This document shows, in pieces, positions 23,852 to 36,000 of a stretch of 64,000 nt of DNA (the first letter of the stretch is position 1; each line of letters begins with the position of its first letter). Where the stretch lies: positions 2,046,001 to 2,110,000 of the forward strand of contig JAYJMM010000112.1 in assembly GCA_037349105.1 (NCBI GenBank). Reading direction: 5' to 3'. Below the pieces are notes generated by a model. The model did no database searches and had not been told where the DNA came from. It saw only the letters and a list, made by a program, of their open reading frames with translations. Source of the stretch: Limnomonas spitsbergensis (lineage: Eukaryota > Chlorophyta > Chlorophyceae > Chlamydomonadales). A program made the translations under genes and the position numbers.

Positions 23852-26800
23852 CAACAGTAGCAGTAGCAGCAGTAGCAATAGCAGTGGAAGTGACAGTAGG
23901 GTCGATTTCTGTTGTTGTTGTTGACGAAACCATGACCGGCTAGCGGCCGGTGGCAAAGCAACAGCACTTGCTGCACCAGCTCCTCCCAGCCACAGCCCAG
24001 GGTGCAGCTCTGCATAATCTGTGATGCAGTGATGGGCGCTGTCAAGATATGCCGGCTGGGGCCTCCGGGGATGGGCGTGGCAGGGAGGCGGGGTAGACCA
24101 GGTTGAGTGACATCAGTGTTAATGGGCGTCTTTCCGTTTTCCCCTGTTTTGTGTTAATTGTTTTAGAAATTGTATTCATTTACGACAGTGGAGTGGTTTA
24201 AGGCACGGGGGCAGGGTGCCGCCCGCCCCATGCCTCAAAACCATTTCACTGAAATGCCTCAGAACCGCTCATGGGGAGGGGGGCCGCCCAAAAGAAAATC
24301 GGGCACCGCCACTTTGGTCGTCATCCAGCTCACTGTCCCTTGGGACAAATCAACCATTCTGCCGAGCCTCTTTCGAGTAAATATCAGGAGATACGCAACG
24401 AGCAGTTATTACCTGAAGGGTGCCGTGGATTATAATTGCCTTCCCTCGGGGATTCTTATTTTTGTCAATTCATAACATTTAAAGGCTCCCCCCGGGCTGG
24501 ACATCGACAAACAAGACCTCTGCTGCTCCGGCTGAAACTGGCGCTGCCTTCCAGTATCCATAGTAAGCATTTGAATAAATCCCACAACCCCGAAAGCAAC
24601 GTTAATTCTGAGGGGAGGCTATTCGAATATGCTGTGCGGTCAGTCCATCTGTTCTTTATGCAGAGCTCACCGTTGAAGGGAATCCCTCAAAACCCAGACA
24701 CCGTTAACTTTGAGGAAAGGCTATTCGAATATAATATATGCAGAGCTCACCATTGAAGGGAATGTACTGCACAAATCCCTCAAAACCCAGACACCGTTAA
24801 CTTTGAGGGAAGGTTATTCGAATAGACTATGTGCAGAGCTCACCGTTGAAGGGAATGTACTGCACAAATCCCTCAAAACCCAGACACCGTTAACTTTGAG
24901 GGAAGGTTATTCGAATAGACTATATGCAGAGCTCACCGTTGAAGGGAATGTACTGCACAAATCCTTGTTTGACGTAGTCTTGGATTCCCCCCTCCAGGGG
25001 CACCGCACTGGAATGGTCGTACAAGTAGATCTTACCAATGCCTGTCAGGGGGATGCAGATGGTCTCAGGTACTCCCATATGGTTCCAAATGGTTTCAGAA
25101 GCATCCATATGACTCCATGTGATTTTGTATGGTTTGGCATGGTTCCATATGGGGTTCGGAAGCTATATCCATGGCTTCATATGGTTCCATATGGTTCCAT
25201 ATGGTTCTAGATCTTGTGCCCAACGGGTGCCAAAAGGGCGCTTGGGACGAATGCACTCCTTCAGCTCCCGTGGCTAAAAAGAAAAAAATGTACATAAGCG
25301 GACAGGCCTTGGTCACCCAAAGGCACGTGCACGGCTTTGGGCGGGGCATAAGCCAGTGGGGTGGGGTGTAGTGGGGGGGTTCGGCACACCTGCTCCCGGA
25401 CACCCATTGCAGGGTGGCAATGCTCCTGGTCGTCTGTTCCGTTATTTACATACTGTTCCCATGGGTTTCATTTGACCTCCCTCGGGTGCGAATTAGTTAT
25501 ATCCTCTCATGCTCAGAGCAAGACGATAAATTTCCGACTGAAATCCTGTGTCGACTATCTTGAAGGAGTATTTAAATTTAAAATCAACCCCTAAACAAAG
25601 TGACTTATGAGGGAAGGCAAAGCTTTTCTACAGTGCCATAAGCACACACTGCTTTTTAAGAAGCGGCATCAAGGCCAGGGGGCACACATTTGCTGATTGG
25701 AACTTTGAATCAATGTTCCTTGCAGGTTGCCTTAAACTACAATTCAGCTACACTGGGGGAAGGTTCATGCAGCATGCCCTGTTGCTCGGACCACCAGCCG
25801 AAGGCCTGTCAAGGTTTGGTCCCCTACGGCCCGTGGTGGCTGTCCAGCAGCCACAAACGGTTGCCTGGCGCACTTTAAATAAACACAGCTCTAGATGGGC
25901 AGGCCGCCAGGCCCATGGCCGGAGTGGTATACAGCCATGATGTCACGTCAGATGGCAGCCTCTGATTAAAAATAATTTCGATTGCCGATGAGGACATGCC
26001 GTTGAAAACTCTCCGCATGGCTCAGTGCAGGGGGGCATCGCTATGCAGAGCACAGCCACAATAATTTGTAAACCATCTGGTCACGACCTGAAATGAGCCC
26101 CATGCTGCCGGTGACAAACTCCCGCATGGGCCCATGCACAGGGGCATGTCCATGTGGATCACAACCATGATATCATGCCAGCCATCTGGTCACGGCCTGA
26201 AATGAGCCCTATGCTGCCGTCGAAAAACTCGCGCATGGCCCTATACTGAGGGCCATGTCCATGTGGATCACAACCATGATATCATGCCAGCCATCTGGTC
26301 ACGGCCTGTTATAAACCCCATGCTGCCGTTGAAATCTCGCGCATGACCCTATGCTGAGGGCCATGCCCATGTGGAGCACACCCATGATGTCATGCCAGCC
26401 ATCTGGTCACGGCCTGAAATGAGCCCCATGCGGCTGCTGAAACCCCACGCATGGCCCCATGCAGAGGGGCATGTCCATGTGGAACACACCCATGATATTA
26501 TGCCAGCCATCTGGTCTCGGCCTGAATGAAAGCCATGCTGCTGCTGAAACCCCACGTATGGCCCCATGCAGAGGAGCATGTCCATGTGGAACACACCCAG
26601 GATATTGCAAGCCATCTGGTCACGGCCTGAAATGAACCCCATGCTGCCGTTGAAAACTCGCGCATGGCCCCATGCAGAGGGCCATGTCCATGTGGATCAC
26701 AACCATGATATCATGCCAGCCATCTGGTCATGGCCTGAAATGAGCCCCATACTGCCGTTGAAAACTCGCGCATGGCCCCATGCAGAGGGCCATGTCCATG

Positions 26801-27292
26801 TGGACCACAACCATGATATCACGCCAGCCATCTGGTCACGGCCTGAAATGAGCCCCATGCTGCTTTTGAAAACCCACGCATGGCCCCATGCAGAGGGCCA
26901 TGTCCATGTGGAGGACAACCATGATATCATGCCAGCCATCTGGTCACGGCCTGAAATGAACCCCATGCAGCTGTTGAAAACCCACGCATGGCCCCATGCA
27001 GAGGGCCATGCCCATGCGGAACACAACCATGATATCTTGTCAGCCAGCAGGTCACGGCCTGAAAGAAATCCCATGCTGTTGCTCTGCTCATGACACACAG
27101 TAGCACCCTCGCACCTAGACAGTGGTGGTACTTGACCCATTCTCGAACATATCGGTTTTCATCTCGGGCTACTGCACAGATTGCGCTGTAGCTTTGCTGG
27201 GGCTGACTGCCTGACGCCACTGACTGCGCGCTCAGCTGAGCGGACGCGACGTGAGTCGCGATGAGGAGGACGAGCGAGCGACAGCTGAGCAT
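15337..27292 (-). CDS. GT92 (DUF23) family glycosyltransferase, spliced
   Basis: Hand-built exons on the minus strand: 27292-27115, 25041-24937, 23181-23123 (tentative), 22423-22311, 19540-19442, 17460-17362, 15819-15717, 15483-15337 (stop TGA). All have GT/AG borders; phases close to about 300 residues. Residues 1-19 look like a signal peptide or anchor (MLSCRSLVLLIATHVASA). GT92 hallmarks follow in order: SAICAVARDENRYVREWVKY, GIGKIYLYDHSS, then the metal-binding MGFIDIDEFIVL, SLYWTLLGSGGHV, QFKSFVNTGF, ATVFHYATKSKQ and a C-terminal DFDEKMKRGG. GT92 enzymes include plant galactan synthases and nematode GALT-1, which transfer galactose in the Golgi; a Golgi wall or glycoprotein role is inference. 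The exon at 23123-23181 fits both phases but has no strong family motif. Most introns contain tandem arrays. Confidence 0.82.
16400..17265. repeat. Minisatellite of ~26-30 bp units in a GT92 intron
   Basis: Units such as CACCTGCACCCCGCCCACAC and CGTCCCTCG alternate, with a longer variant containing CCCGCGCACCCGTCCCTTGT. It fills much of the intron between GT92 exons at 17362 and 15819. Open frames on both strands across it are spurious. Confidence 0.9.
17988..18533. mobile_element. Non-autonomous TIR element (MITE-like), about 545 bp
   Basis: The ends are inverted copies about 45 bases long: the left end (17988-18034) reads ATTAGCGGTGCTTCAGCTAC and continues AATTCAGCTACATCAC; the complement of the right end (18487-18533) reads TTTAGCGCGCTTCAGCTAC and continues AACTCAGCTGCATCAC. 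The interior has no transposase frame. Fragments of the same family appear at 25735-25870, 30340-30460, 35390-35500, 48715-48870, 52690-52775, 57040-57180, 58385-58500 and 62040-62190. Target duplication is not clear (possibly TTA). It sits inside a GT92 intron. Confidence 0.6.
19362..19460 (-). repeat. Duplicated GT92 exon edge (end of exon at 19442)
   Basis: The sequence GCCTACCTCAA|GTGAGTGGG (exon end plus donor) occurs at the real junction (19442/19441) and again about 66 bases downstream in the intron, with GAATGGGT following in both. A weaker relative lies near 18965-18990. Confidence 0.65.
19730..22000. repeat. GC-rich satellite (GGGGCAGGGCAGGGT/A) with ~450-490-bp higher-order period
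   Basis: Units of 10-20 bases built from GGGGCAGGGC and GGGAGGGGC fill the GT92 intron between 22311 and 19540. A landmark GGGGGGCGGGGCGGGATGGG recurs at about 20580, 21030 and 21520, marking a higher-order repeat. The plus strand has continuous runs of three to six Gs, so G-quadruplex formation is expected on DNA; the GT92 pre-mRNA carries the C-rich strand. Long open frames on both strands are artefacts. Confidence 0.93.
22560..22760. repeat. Short AT-rich repeat GTATTTTAATGTT(T/C)CCCTCAA
   Basis: Three to four tandem or near-tandem copies of a ~28-base AT-rich unit inside a GT92 intron, in contrast with the GC-rich satellites around it. Confidence 0.6.
23525..23900. repeat. AGC/AGG trinucleotide-hexanucleotide repeat
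   Basis: Imperfect AGCAGC, AGCAGG and AACAGC runs, including about 16 units of AGCAGG. Located in a GT92 intron. The poly-Ser and poly-Leu/Ala frames it opens are not supported as genes. Confidence 0.85.
24600..24960 (-). repeat. Four tandem copies of the GT92 exon 2 donor edge
   Basis: On the minus strand the end of exon 2 (encoding VQYIPFN) plus donor GGTGAGCTCTGC is present four times. The donor motif GCTCACC lies at 24931 (real), 24838, 24745 and 24665, spaced 93, 93 and 80 bases. Each copy includes part of the exon (TGTACTGCACAAATCC in the nearer ones) followed by AT-rich intron sequence. Confidence 0.8.
25985..27085. repeat. ~108-bp tandem repeat in GT92 intron 1, about 10 copies
   Basis: A unit containing GCGCATGGCCCCATGCAGAG, CCATGTCCATGTGGA and CCATCTGGTCACGGCCTGAA repeats roughly every 105-110 bases and reaches almost to the exon 1 donor at 27114. 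A separate short ATGGTTCCAT array lies at 25075-25210, just upstream of the exon 2 acceptor. Confidence 0.9.
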
Positions 27293-28437
27293 CCGGTCAC
27301 GCCACCTATCGATTGCAAAAGAGGCCCGATGACGCGTCGTTCATGGATTCAAACAGAAATAACGATCAGACACGGTTGAGCAAAGTCTGAAAACCATGGG
27401 GGACCTGGTGCTGGGGGAGCAAAATTTCATAGTGTGTGAATGAGTGTGAATTGAGATCAGAAACCCAGCAGGCCAACTACGCTGGCAGATTATGAATAGA
27501 AGTCAGAGAGGGCATAATGATACAAGCCTGTTCATTCAATGGCAAGTGAAAGGGCACAGACGATTGTGACAGCACATGCGGAGAGAGTACGGTCAGTCAG
27601 GTTGTCCTCAGAGCCTTTGCAGTCCAAACTTATAACGTTATGTGAGTCCCATGGGTCGCATCTGAGCATAGATACGAAAATTACAGCCAGCCACAAATAG
27701 CTGGAATCATTGGGAAATTAGAGCCAGCGAAACTTTCTAGACCCCCCCATGGCTAAATTCAGCCTCAGGGAAGGGTTTGGCTGGCAGTCATTCGCAAATA
27801 CCGCGTACAAAATAAGAAAAAAGGAAAGGGCATGGCCCACAACAGCAGGTGTCGTACGTCATTTCAATCACAAGCAAATAAATGGTTGCACCACCGAGTG
27901 ACCCCTGCTAGACTGCCTTCAGCAAAGTCAGGTAAACACGAAACAGAGGTGAACAAGCGACCTGAATAGCAGACCGATCAATACGGCCATAATGGTCCCA
28001 TGATAACACTATATTTCTGACCACCGGGACCTTTCATGTTACGAAAAGAGTGCAATTCCCACCACAACCATGGCAGGGACCGACTAAATGTTACAAACAT
28101 AGCCTCGTGTTCAGGAGAGGTCATTGAAATATCGGTACTCTCCCATCCAGCCAGGCAAGACATATAGGTTCTGACATAGGGCTGCCTCGGCACAACAAAG
28201 CAGCTTCTTCCTATTCCACATGCACTGCCAAGCTCATTCGAATAAGGCCCCTGATGCCTTTTCCCCTTTCAAACAAGGCCCCAGACACCAGCATCCCGCC
28301 TGGACCCTGGCCTTTTGAAATGACGGCCTTGCGTCAGTGTGCAGACGCAGGAGCAGCAGCAGCGGCAAAAACACCGCCCACTTGGTCGAGCCTACGAACA
28401 AGCTGCGTCGCTGCGCGTGGCAAAGCCTCCAGAGAGC
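27293..28437. other. Intergenic stretch between GT92 start and tetraspan gene end
   Basis: No gene or named repeat seen. It must hold the GT92 promoter and the 3' UTR of the gene ending at 28438. Confidence 0.4.
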
Positions 28438-31400
28438 TCACGTATACCCCATCGGGCAGGACCCGCCCCCCGGCTTCGGCCCATGCCCCATGCCCATCAC
28501 GCCGGTCGCCGTCTTGCCGCAGTTTGTGACCGGCCCAATAACCTTGATCTTGTGCCAAGGGATGGCCAGTTTGTGCCGCCGGTGCCTCCGCACATACTTG
28601 GCCGCCTTCTTCTCAATGTACGCGAGCTCGAAAACATACCAGAGGCCCAGGCTAGCCAGCACCACCGCCCAGCAGCCCACCGCCAGGCAGCTCCACATCA
28701 GCAGCGGGACGGTTTCGGAGACTTCCTGCTTGGCCTTGGAGAGGGCGCTGCACGTGCTCGGGCCCGAGTTGCGACACGCGGCGGCCTGGAACGGGGTGGG
28801 TGGATTTCTTGCGTTGCGAAACGGGGGACATCCGCGTCGCCTTGGAGGTGGGCGCCCAAGGATCAGGGAGTTTAGGAGCCAAGTGACAGCACTGGGTACC
28901 TTCCTAGGGGGCGCAGCACTTACCTCAGCACCAAAACATATTTATTTATTTTACATGCAAAAGGGAAGCCTCTGGGTACCAGTAATGACCTCAGGTTCCA
29001 GGTTCTAGCCGAGTTAGGGTTTTGAGCCTGAATCCCGAAGGGGGCTTACCTCACCTCAGGGTCCAGGGTCTAGCCGAATTTTAGGGTTTTGAGCCTAAAT
29101 CCCTTAAGGAGCTCACCTCCGGGGTAAGCGCGATCGGCGAAACCCACATCCCAGGGTCTAGCCGAGTTTAAGGTGAGGCTTTTGATCCTGAATCCCTAAG
29201 AGAGCTCACCTCCGGGGTAAGCGCAATCGGCGACACCCACATCCCAGCTAGGAGCCATGTCGACAGCGCGTACGTGATCAGGAGCCCAGCCTCGCTGGCC
29301 AGAAGCATGCGCTTTGACCTGAAATACAGCCAAGGAACCGATTGAGGAGACGGGCGAGGAAATAACATACAACTGAGGCAGGCGCCATGCAGGCGATTGT
29401 CTCACTAACGCTCACCTCGTGATCGAGAAGAGTATAGCAGCTCATTGCATGCCAGCATGATAGCAGCTACCAGCATGCAGGCCATACTTGTTATGAGGCT
29501 CACTTCATGGACGTGTAAAACAGAGCAGCCCCGTTGTACGCCATCATGATGGCAATCGCCGCCATTCAGGCCATCGTCCAGTCCTTGTCATATTCTTTAA
29601 CCCGAAGCCCTGTGAGCAGCGACTGCCTCGCTTCAAAGTCGTGAAATCATATTGCAGCCCAGGGCAAGCAACCGAGAAGGAAGCTAGCCCCATGTCGGCC
29701 ATTGCCCAGTCCTTCCCTAGTTTTTGAATCCTTAACATAAGGAGCCAGTGCTGCACTCACCTTCTGGACGTGGAAAAGTATAGCAGCCCTGTGCACACCA
29801 CCATGAAGGCAGCGACCGCCATGCAGGCCATTGTCCAGTCCTTATTTAGTACAGCACCAGGGGGGATGCTGCTGGCCGTGGTCATCACAGCGTACGACTG
29901 GAACGCGCAGTAGCCCGACAGGGCCTGTGCGAGTCAGGGCAGGTTATAGTAAGCATAAGGCTTAATTAAACATCTAAACAAATCAAGCAAAGAGGAGCAT
30001 GATGGGACAGTCCCGGGGAGGAAGCAGGCTATTGAAAGGAATGGTATGGGCAGAATCCCGCCAGGACCTTCATGAGCCAGGGCATATAGGGCATGGCTAA
30101 TCATGCGGCCTCTATTCGAGGGTGAGAGCATCAGACTTGGATGTTTGTGGTTCAGGGCCTCTACTGGTATATCAAACTGTCAGCTAGTGCAGTCTACACT
30201 GAAAAGTGGCTGACACATTGAGTGGGTTTGAAGCTCAGCCCCAAACAGATGGTTCAGCCAAGTTACTTGCGAGACTGCAAGGCCACCACAACGTTTAGGG
30301 TGCTCACATCAGCTGCAATCTGGTCTATGCCAGCAGGGCATGCTGCGGCCAGACCAGTCGCACATGCCACTGGCCGCGGAGGCGCAGATCTGTCAAGGTT
30401 TCGTACCCATAGGCTAAGCAGCTGCCGCCAAGCGGCCTGCTAAAGGTGGCTTGAAGCTCGCTAAACCAAACACTGATCTTCATTTTTATAGGAGCATGCC
30501 CCATGCACAGGATGCGCAGCATGCACCCCACACATGGGACAGGCACCATGGGTCGATATGGTGAGGCTCATTGCAATGTCTTGGCTATAAATAAATAAAT
30601 CAATGCCTTGGCTGATCTAGCAGCACAGCTCAAGCATGTGCCCACGATAGCCAGTCATTCAATGGCATCAGGGTACAGTAGTTAATAACGTGCATGCATG
30701 GGAGGCTTGGTAAATGCCCTCCAGGCAGGTGTGGGGACAAGCAATACTGTAGAACGCAAACGACGAAGCTGATCTGGAGAAGCCAGCTGTGGTGTGAACG
30801 GATTTCTCGGCAGTTAAAACAGCACAGCCCAAGCTGGTGCCCATCATGTACAGGCAGCCCATGGCATCAGAGTGCAGCAGCTACTCCTACCGTGGCCATG
30901 GCTGCACCAAGCTTGACCCATCCCTCGGCCGGCTTCTTGTACCGCTTGTCCTCTATCCAAGAGTCAGCACAGCTCCTCAAACTGCTCAGCGAGTGCACGT
31001 CGCTATCCAATTCGCTCAGCTCGCTGCAGGCGATTGAGCCATTGCCGAAGTCGGGGTCGAACTCCACCTGCTGCTGCTTGTCCTGCAGTATCTGAGCCAA
31101 GCGAGCCTTGGACGCCTCCAGCACCTTCATTTTCTTTTCTTTAAAGTCGTTCTCTGTGCGAGGATGGGGAGAGTGGATGAGCAGGGGCAAAAAGGTGATT
31201 TCAACATCCCGGAAGTGCAAATGGTGAGGGTGCTGCTTCGCCAGGCAGCTTCGCAACATGGTATCGTCTTTCCACCGGGTACAAGAGGGTGACTGACCTG
31301 ACTTGATTTGATTTCGGAAGATCCACTCCATCGTCTCCTTCTCGGGCTTCTACGTACCAGGGCAGGGTCACATTGGTGAGCATGACGTGGCCCAAGCATG

Positions 31401-31539
31401 CTGATGCGACTAGGCAGTTTCGAACCTGATCACTGTTCGGGTCCCCCCCAGGGAGGCCCTCCTCGTCCTCCTCATCCACGTCATGGACTGGCCCATGGCC
31501 CTCCCCATCGGCGGAGGTGTAACCAAAAGGACACGGCAT
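28438..31539 (-). CDS. Four-helix (tetraspan) membrane protein of unknown family, spliced
   Basis: Exons on the minus strand: 31539-31426, 31349-31298, 31153-30891, 29924-29761, 29318-29210, 28785-28438 (stop TGA). All junctions are GT/AG and phases close to 349 residues. The N-terminal ~125 residues are acidic then charged (HDVDEEDEEG, later FKEKKMKVLEASKARLAQIL, probably helical) and cytosolic. Four hydrophobic helices follow at roughly 132-155, 172-192, 205-228 and 262-287. A loop between helices 3 and 4 has two cysteines (CRNSGPSTC). The tail is basic (KKAAKYVRRHRRHK). The topology resembles MARVEL/CASP-like tetraspans, but no defining motif was seen, so this is only a suggestion. The start is the first in-frame Met; upstream exons are possible. 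Decayed copies of the exon 4 and exon 5 edges lie in the introns. Confidence 0.68.
29090..29215 (-). repeat. Duplicated exon 5 donor edge of the tetraspan gene
   Basis: The exon end encoding SPIALTPE with donor GAG|GTGAGCTC is at 29210/29209; a close copy of exon end plus donor lies near 29108-29155, about 95 bases into the intron. Confidence 0.7.
29405..29770 (-). repeat. Two to three decayed copies of exon 4 end (tetraspan gene)
   Basis: The last part of exon 4 (encoding DWTMACMAVAAFMVVCTGLL) recurs as DWTMA-stop-MAAIAIMMAYNGA near 29500-29580 and MACMLVAAIMLACNELLYSS near 29415-29485, each followed by a GTGAG donor-like sequence; another fragment lies near 29680-29720. Reading phase joins exon 4 directly to exon 5, so these copies are skipped pseudo-exons. 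Confidence 0.75.
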
Positions 31540-33004
31540 ACCACTCTTTACAGCTGGCTAGAGCCGACAGAAAGCTTTCGGGCCTGTGTGCCGCATCAAT
31601 ACACAAAACACCTCCTTGACTTCGAACATGAAAGTGTGACCATTCCCGTGACCAATTCCTCAGGATGGTGTCCCTCAGGAATACGAGGGCAGTCCCTAGA
31701 GGATGGTGCCCCTCATTCCATATGCCATGTGGCTACCCAGTGGCGTTCAGAATTTGATTTTGAATCTGTACTAAAACCTCAAGTTAAATGAACCCCGCCC
31801 ACCTTGCCCCTAAAAAGACCCCAGATAATGACCACTGTCCTAAAGGCCTGAGCTAGTAAGCAGCCTTGCTTTATATCGAGTATAACCGACTGAAGCTGAT
31901 GCCTGAAATCTGTAAGAATGCACAAGACGTTGAAGTGTCGCTCCTTTCACCATCGTGATACCACTTCGTGTAGTGGCTTGACAAAGTGGTCCAGTCCATC
32001 CTCGACAGACCCTAGGACCACTAGTCATGGTCCTTGATGGAGATAGGCTGAGTCAATCCCTGGATCGATCGGCGACAAAATCATGATTACAACTCCTGTA
32101 GACACATGCGTTCGTAAAACCTCCAACAGAGGTTTGCCTCAAGGAAAGACTCCATATTATGCCCCACTCTGTTGGTGCTGCCTTCCTCCCCCTCTTCACT
32201 GCTAGAGCTGCCCTCAGGATTTCCATGTTTTCACTCACGCTTGCATCTCTTCAAGAAGCAAGTAATAGATAGGCCTCGCACCAGAGACCTTTTGCCGCGG
32301 TTGGAAGGTTATGTAACGTTGCATTATGCGCAAGCCGAGTTGCCTCCTCAGCATGTTCCTGGACACGGCCAAGCACCACTTGTTATTATCTCAGAGCCCC
32401 CTCTTGACATGCCCGTCCAAATCCTCCCCATGCTCACTTACGCCCTCAGATGCCGTTTAGAGGCTGTATGGAACGAATGACCAGTGAAGTAAGCTTGTCA
32501 CGTTTTAAAGTTTTGGATTGGACTCAAGGCCATATATAATTACATAGTCGATGCCGTTTCTGTTTGTTGTTGTCAAAACGGCATCACACGGCCTTACGAG
32601 ATAAGTACAAGACCACAAAACGAGGAACACATATTTGCACATTGCTGGATATCATGCTCATCAAAACAAAAAAACTTGTATAAGGGCCGAAACACCAGCC
32701 CTGGCATGTACCGTAATGTACTACAAAGTAAATAATTATGGAAGAATTCATCAATGCACTGGTGGAGTCTAGCCTCCTGCCTCTGGCTTGTGTAAGGTTT
32801 TGATTTAGCTCTACCGAGCAGATGCGGGGCAAAAAAATACGAATGCAATAATTTGTTCTGATGCTGACCCTTGGAGTGGACATGGATCGACTCCATTCAG
32901 CTGCCATTATTTAGGCACTCCCAGTAAGACTGTCAGCTACCGACAGCAACAGTCAGCTGCCGACAGGTACAGTCAGCTACCCCCAGGTAGTGTCATGACA
33001 CACA
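31540..33004. other. Intergenic stretch
   Basis: No gene I can support. It would include the promoter of the tetraspan gene and the 3' UTR of the pherophorin-like gene. A CTTCAAGAAGCAA motif near 32250 is shared with 2772, suggesting a low-copy repeat. Confidence 0.4.
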
Positions 33005-36000
33005 CTAGCCTCGGGGCTTGGCTTCATAATCATCACCGGGCCAGTTCGGGGCGTTCGGGGGATAGGGCTGGGCAGGAGGAGGTATGGACGGAGTGGACGG
33101 TGAAGGCGGCGGGAGCAGGGGAGGAAGAGGGGGCGGCGGCGGAGACGGCGGCGGCGGCGAGGGTGGCGGCGGCGGCGAGCAGCACATGCTTGGCGTGTTG
33201 AAGCACTCGACCGTCTGCAGCCCAGACGACGACCCGATGTACATGATCCTGTTGCCGCAGGCGTTGCTCGCGCTGATGATGTTGATCACGAAGGCCTTGA
33301 GGGCCGTGGTCATCATTGTGATGCCGTAATCCACCTTTTCCTGCCCACCGAGCACTTGGACGTTCATCGTGTAGGTCCCCGTGGCGTCCAGAGAGCACGA
33401 CAGGTCGCTGGGGGAGGTGGCGGCGATGGCGTCGGTGGAACCCAGAGCAACGGGGAGGATCTGCGAAGAGGTTATTTTAAAATTTGTGGGTATAGTCTGC
33501 CTCTCTCCTTTTTTGTTAGCTTTGCTGCATGGTCATTGTTTAGCGCTCTGTTTGAAAAAGTGCTTGTAGTCTGCAGCTGGCAGGACGGGGATTATGAGAG
33601 AGGAGAAAGCAGGGGTCGGCCGTGGTTGGCAACGGGTGGGCCAGGGAGGAGACAAGAGGGGCATCCCAGGTCAGTAGTAGTTTGAGAATCAAGAAAGCTA
33701 TCTGAAATATCAAGCAGGGCATCTATGCTGACGCGTTGTTCGCATATTGTTTGGGTCGTTAACGAACGTGTCCGTCCCTGTCCCTGGTCAATGGATAATG
33801 GTAGTGGGTTTGAGAGCATAACAGTGGCACCTCCCTCTCTTACCGTGCTGTAGAAGGCGCGCTGGAGGGACTCACAGCCGGGTTGCCAGAGGCCTGCTGA
33901 CCTGATGGAAAGGCCGATATTGCCAATTTGCACGGGAGCAAGCGGGGGGGATGGTGGAATGGGGGGCGGAGGGCTTGGAGGGGGGGGAGGAGTGGGTGGA
34001 GGAGGGGGGGGAGGAGTGGGAGGGGGGGGAGGAGAGGGCGGAGGAGGAGAAGGTGGCGGAGGCGGAGGGCTTGGTGGGGGAACAGGGGAAGGAGGAGGAC
34101 TAGGGGGAGCACGAGGAGGAGGGGGGGACAGGGCAAAGACTGGACTCTTTCCCGGGGAAGGGGATGGGGAGGGAACGGGGGAGGGGATGGGGGAGGGGTC
34201 AGGAGAGGGGATGGGAGAGGGCTCGGGAGAGGGGATGGGTGATGGGATTGGGGAGGGGATCGGGGAGGGGATTGGGGAGGGGATTGGGGAAGAGACTGGA
34301 GACGGCCTGGGGGAGGGGACAGGAGATGGCCTGGGGGAGGGAACAGGAGATGGCCTGGGTGAAGGGATGGGTGATGGCTTGGGAGAGGGGATGGGTGATG
34401 GCCTGGGTGAAGAGATGGGTGATGGCCTGGGTGAAGGGATGGGTGATGGCCTAGGTGAAGGAATGGGTGATGGAACAGGGGACGGCTCAGGCGATGGCAC
34501 TGGGGATGGCTCAGGCGAAGGCACTGGGGATGGCTCAGGCAATGGCACTAGGGACGGCTCAGGCGAAGGCACTGGGGACGGCTCAGGCAATGGCACTAGG
34601 GACGGCTCAGGCGAAGGCACTGGGGACGGCTCAGGCAATGGCACTAGGGACAGCTCAGGCGAAGGCACTGGGGAAGGCGTAGGCAACGGCGCATTCTTGC
34701 TGTCGAGGAGCGTCACCAGCGGGCAGCACTCTGCGTTTTGTGACATGACGCGTGCTGCGCCGCTGAGCAGCATGGGGCTGCCTTTGCAGACGTCTGCAAT
34801 GCTGGCCAGCTTCAGGCACACAGTGACGGGCGCGCCCTTGTTGCTCAGGTACCGCAGGCCCCTGACGGTGATGGCAGACGTGTTCATCGCCGTGCCGACG
34901 GTGTATTTATGTGCGCTCCAGGTTTTGCCTTCGACTGTGACGCCGCTGATGCTAGCTTCGCACACATTCTCTGCAGGAAGGCAGTTGGGCAGAGCAGGGC
35001 GGGGATCTTCAGAAAGGGGGGAAGGGGACGGATGATGATGGGGAGGATGCAAGGGTCAATGTATCAGACATAACCCTGAGGGAACCCTAAAACCCTAAAC
35101 CAGACATAACCCTGAGGAAACCCTTAAACCCTAGCCCCTGAATCATGCTTGATATTTCTATTTCTTGGACAATGGGCTCTGAGGCAGCACGTGTGACTCG
35201 GTGATGACTCCGTACTTAAGCCGTGCGGTGCATCAGCTAATAATTACAAAAAGTGGACGAGGAGAGCTGAAAAACGAGGTGACTGGTGGAGGGAAGAGGT
35301 GAGTTGTTGTTTTGGAAGACACGAGTCCGTCTCATGACATCTACAGTATCTGACTCCATGAGCCCTTCCATTTTTCAGAGCTCCAAATGCACTCGAGCTA
35401 CACTGCAGCTGAATCCGGGCATGCCGGTTGGGGCACCTGGTGCAGCAAGGTCTACTAGGTTGGATTGGTCCCAATTTTCCCGGTGATGGCTGCCTCGCCG
35501 ACCCCTTAGGGTGAACGGTGCGCAGTAAAATGAACACTTCATGCTTCAATCTACAGTCGTCGAGTTACACTGCAAATTGCTAAAAGCTGGCATAGGATGA
35601 CTGTGCTGTGATTATTTCTGCTTGGTCTCGCACAAATGGTCACTTCAAAGTGCAAATGATCATACACAAAGGTGCACACACAAGCAACATCGCATGGGTA
35701 CCTAATTGTTTCAAGACTGCCTGTTGTGCACATACCTGTCCACACCGCATGTCGGCAGTCAGCTAGGACTGCCAGCGGAGTGCCGGACTCCATGCAATCA
35801 GCCTCATGCGTCACCTAGGTTCCTCTGACTTGCACCCACATACACTGTCCTTACCTGACTACCCTGTCAGGGCAGCCCGCTGGTGGACTCAATATCTGTC
35901 TCTGCTTGGACATTCCAAAGTGCATGAGCCTTTTTGTGTGGCAGCGTCCACACATCAGTCCACCCTCCCCGTCAACAGCCTTCTAAAAGTTCCAGAGTAT

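Noticed and set aside
23493..23933. Poly-Ser, poly-Leu and poly-Ala frames
   Set aside because: AGC/AGG simple repeat open in all frames.
33905..35035. Plus-strand glycine-rich frame (GEGTGDGLGEG)
   Set aside because: Shadow of the proline-rich rod of the pherophorin-like gene on the minus strand.
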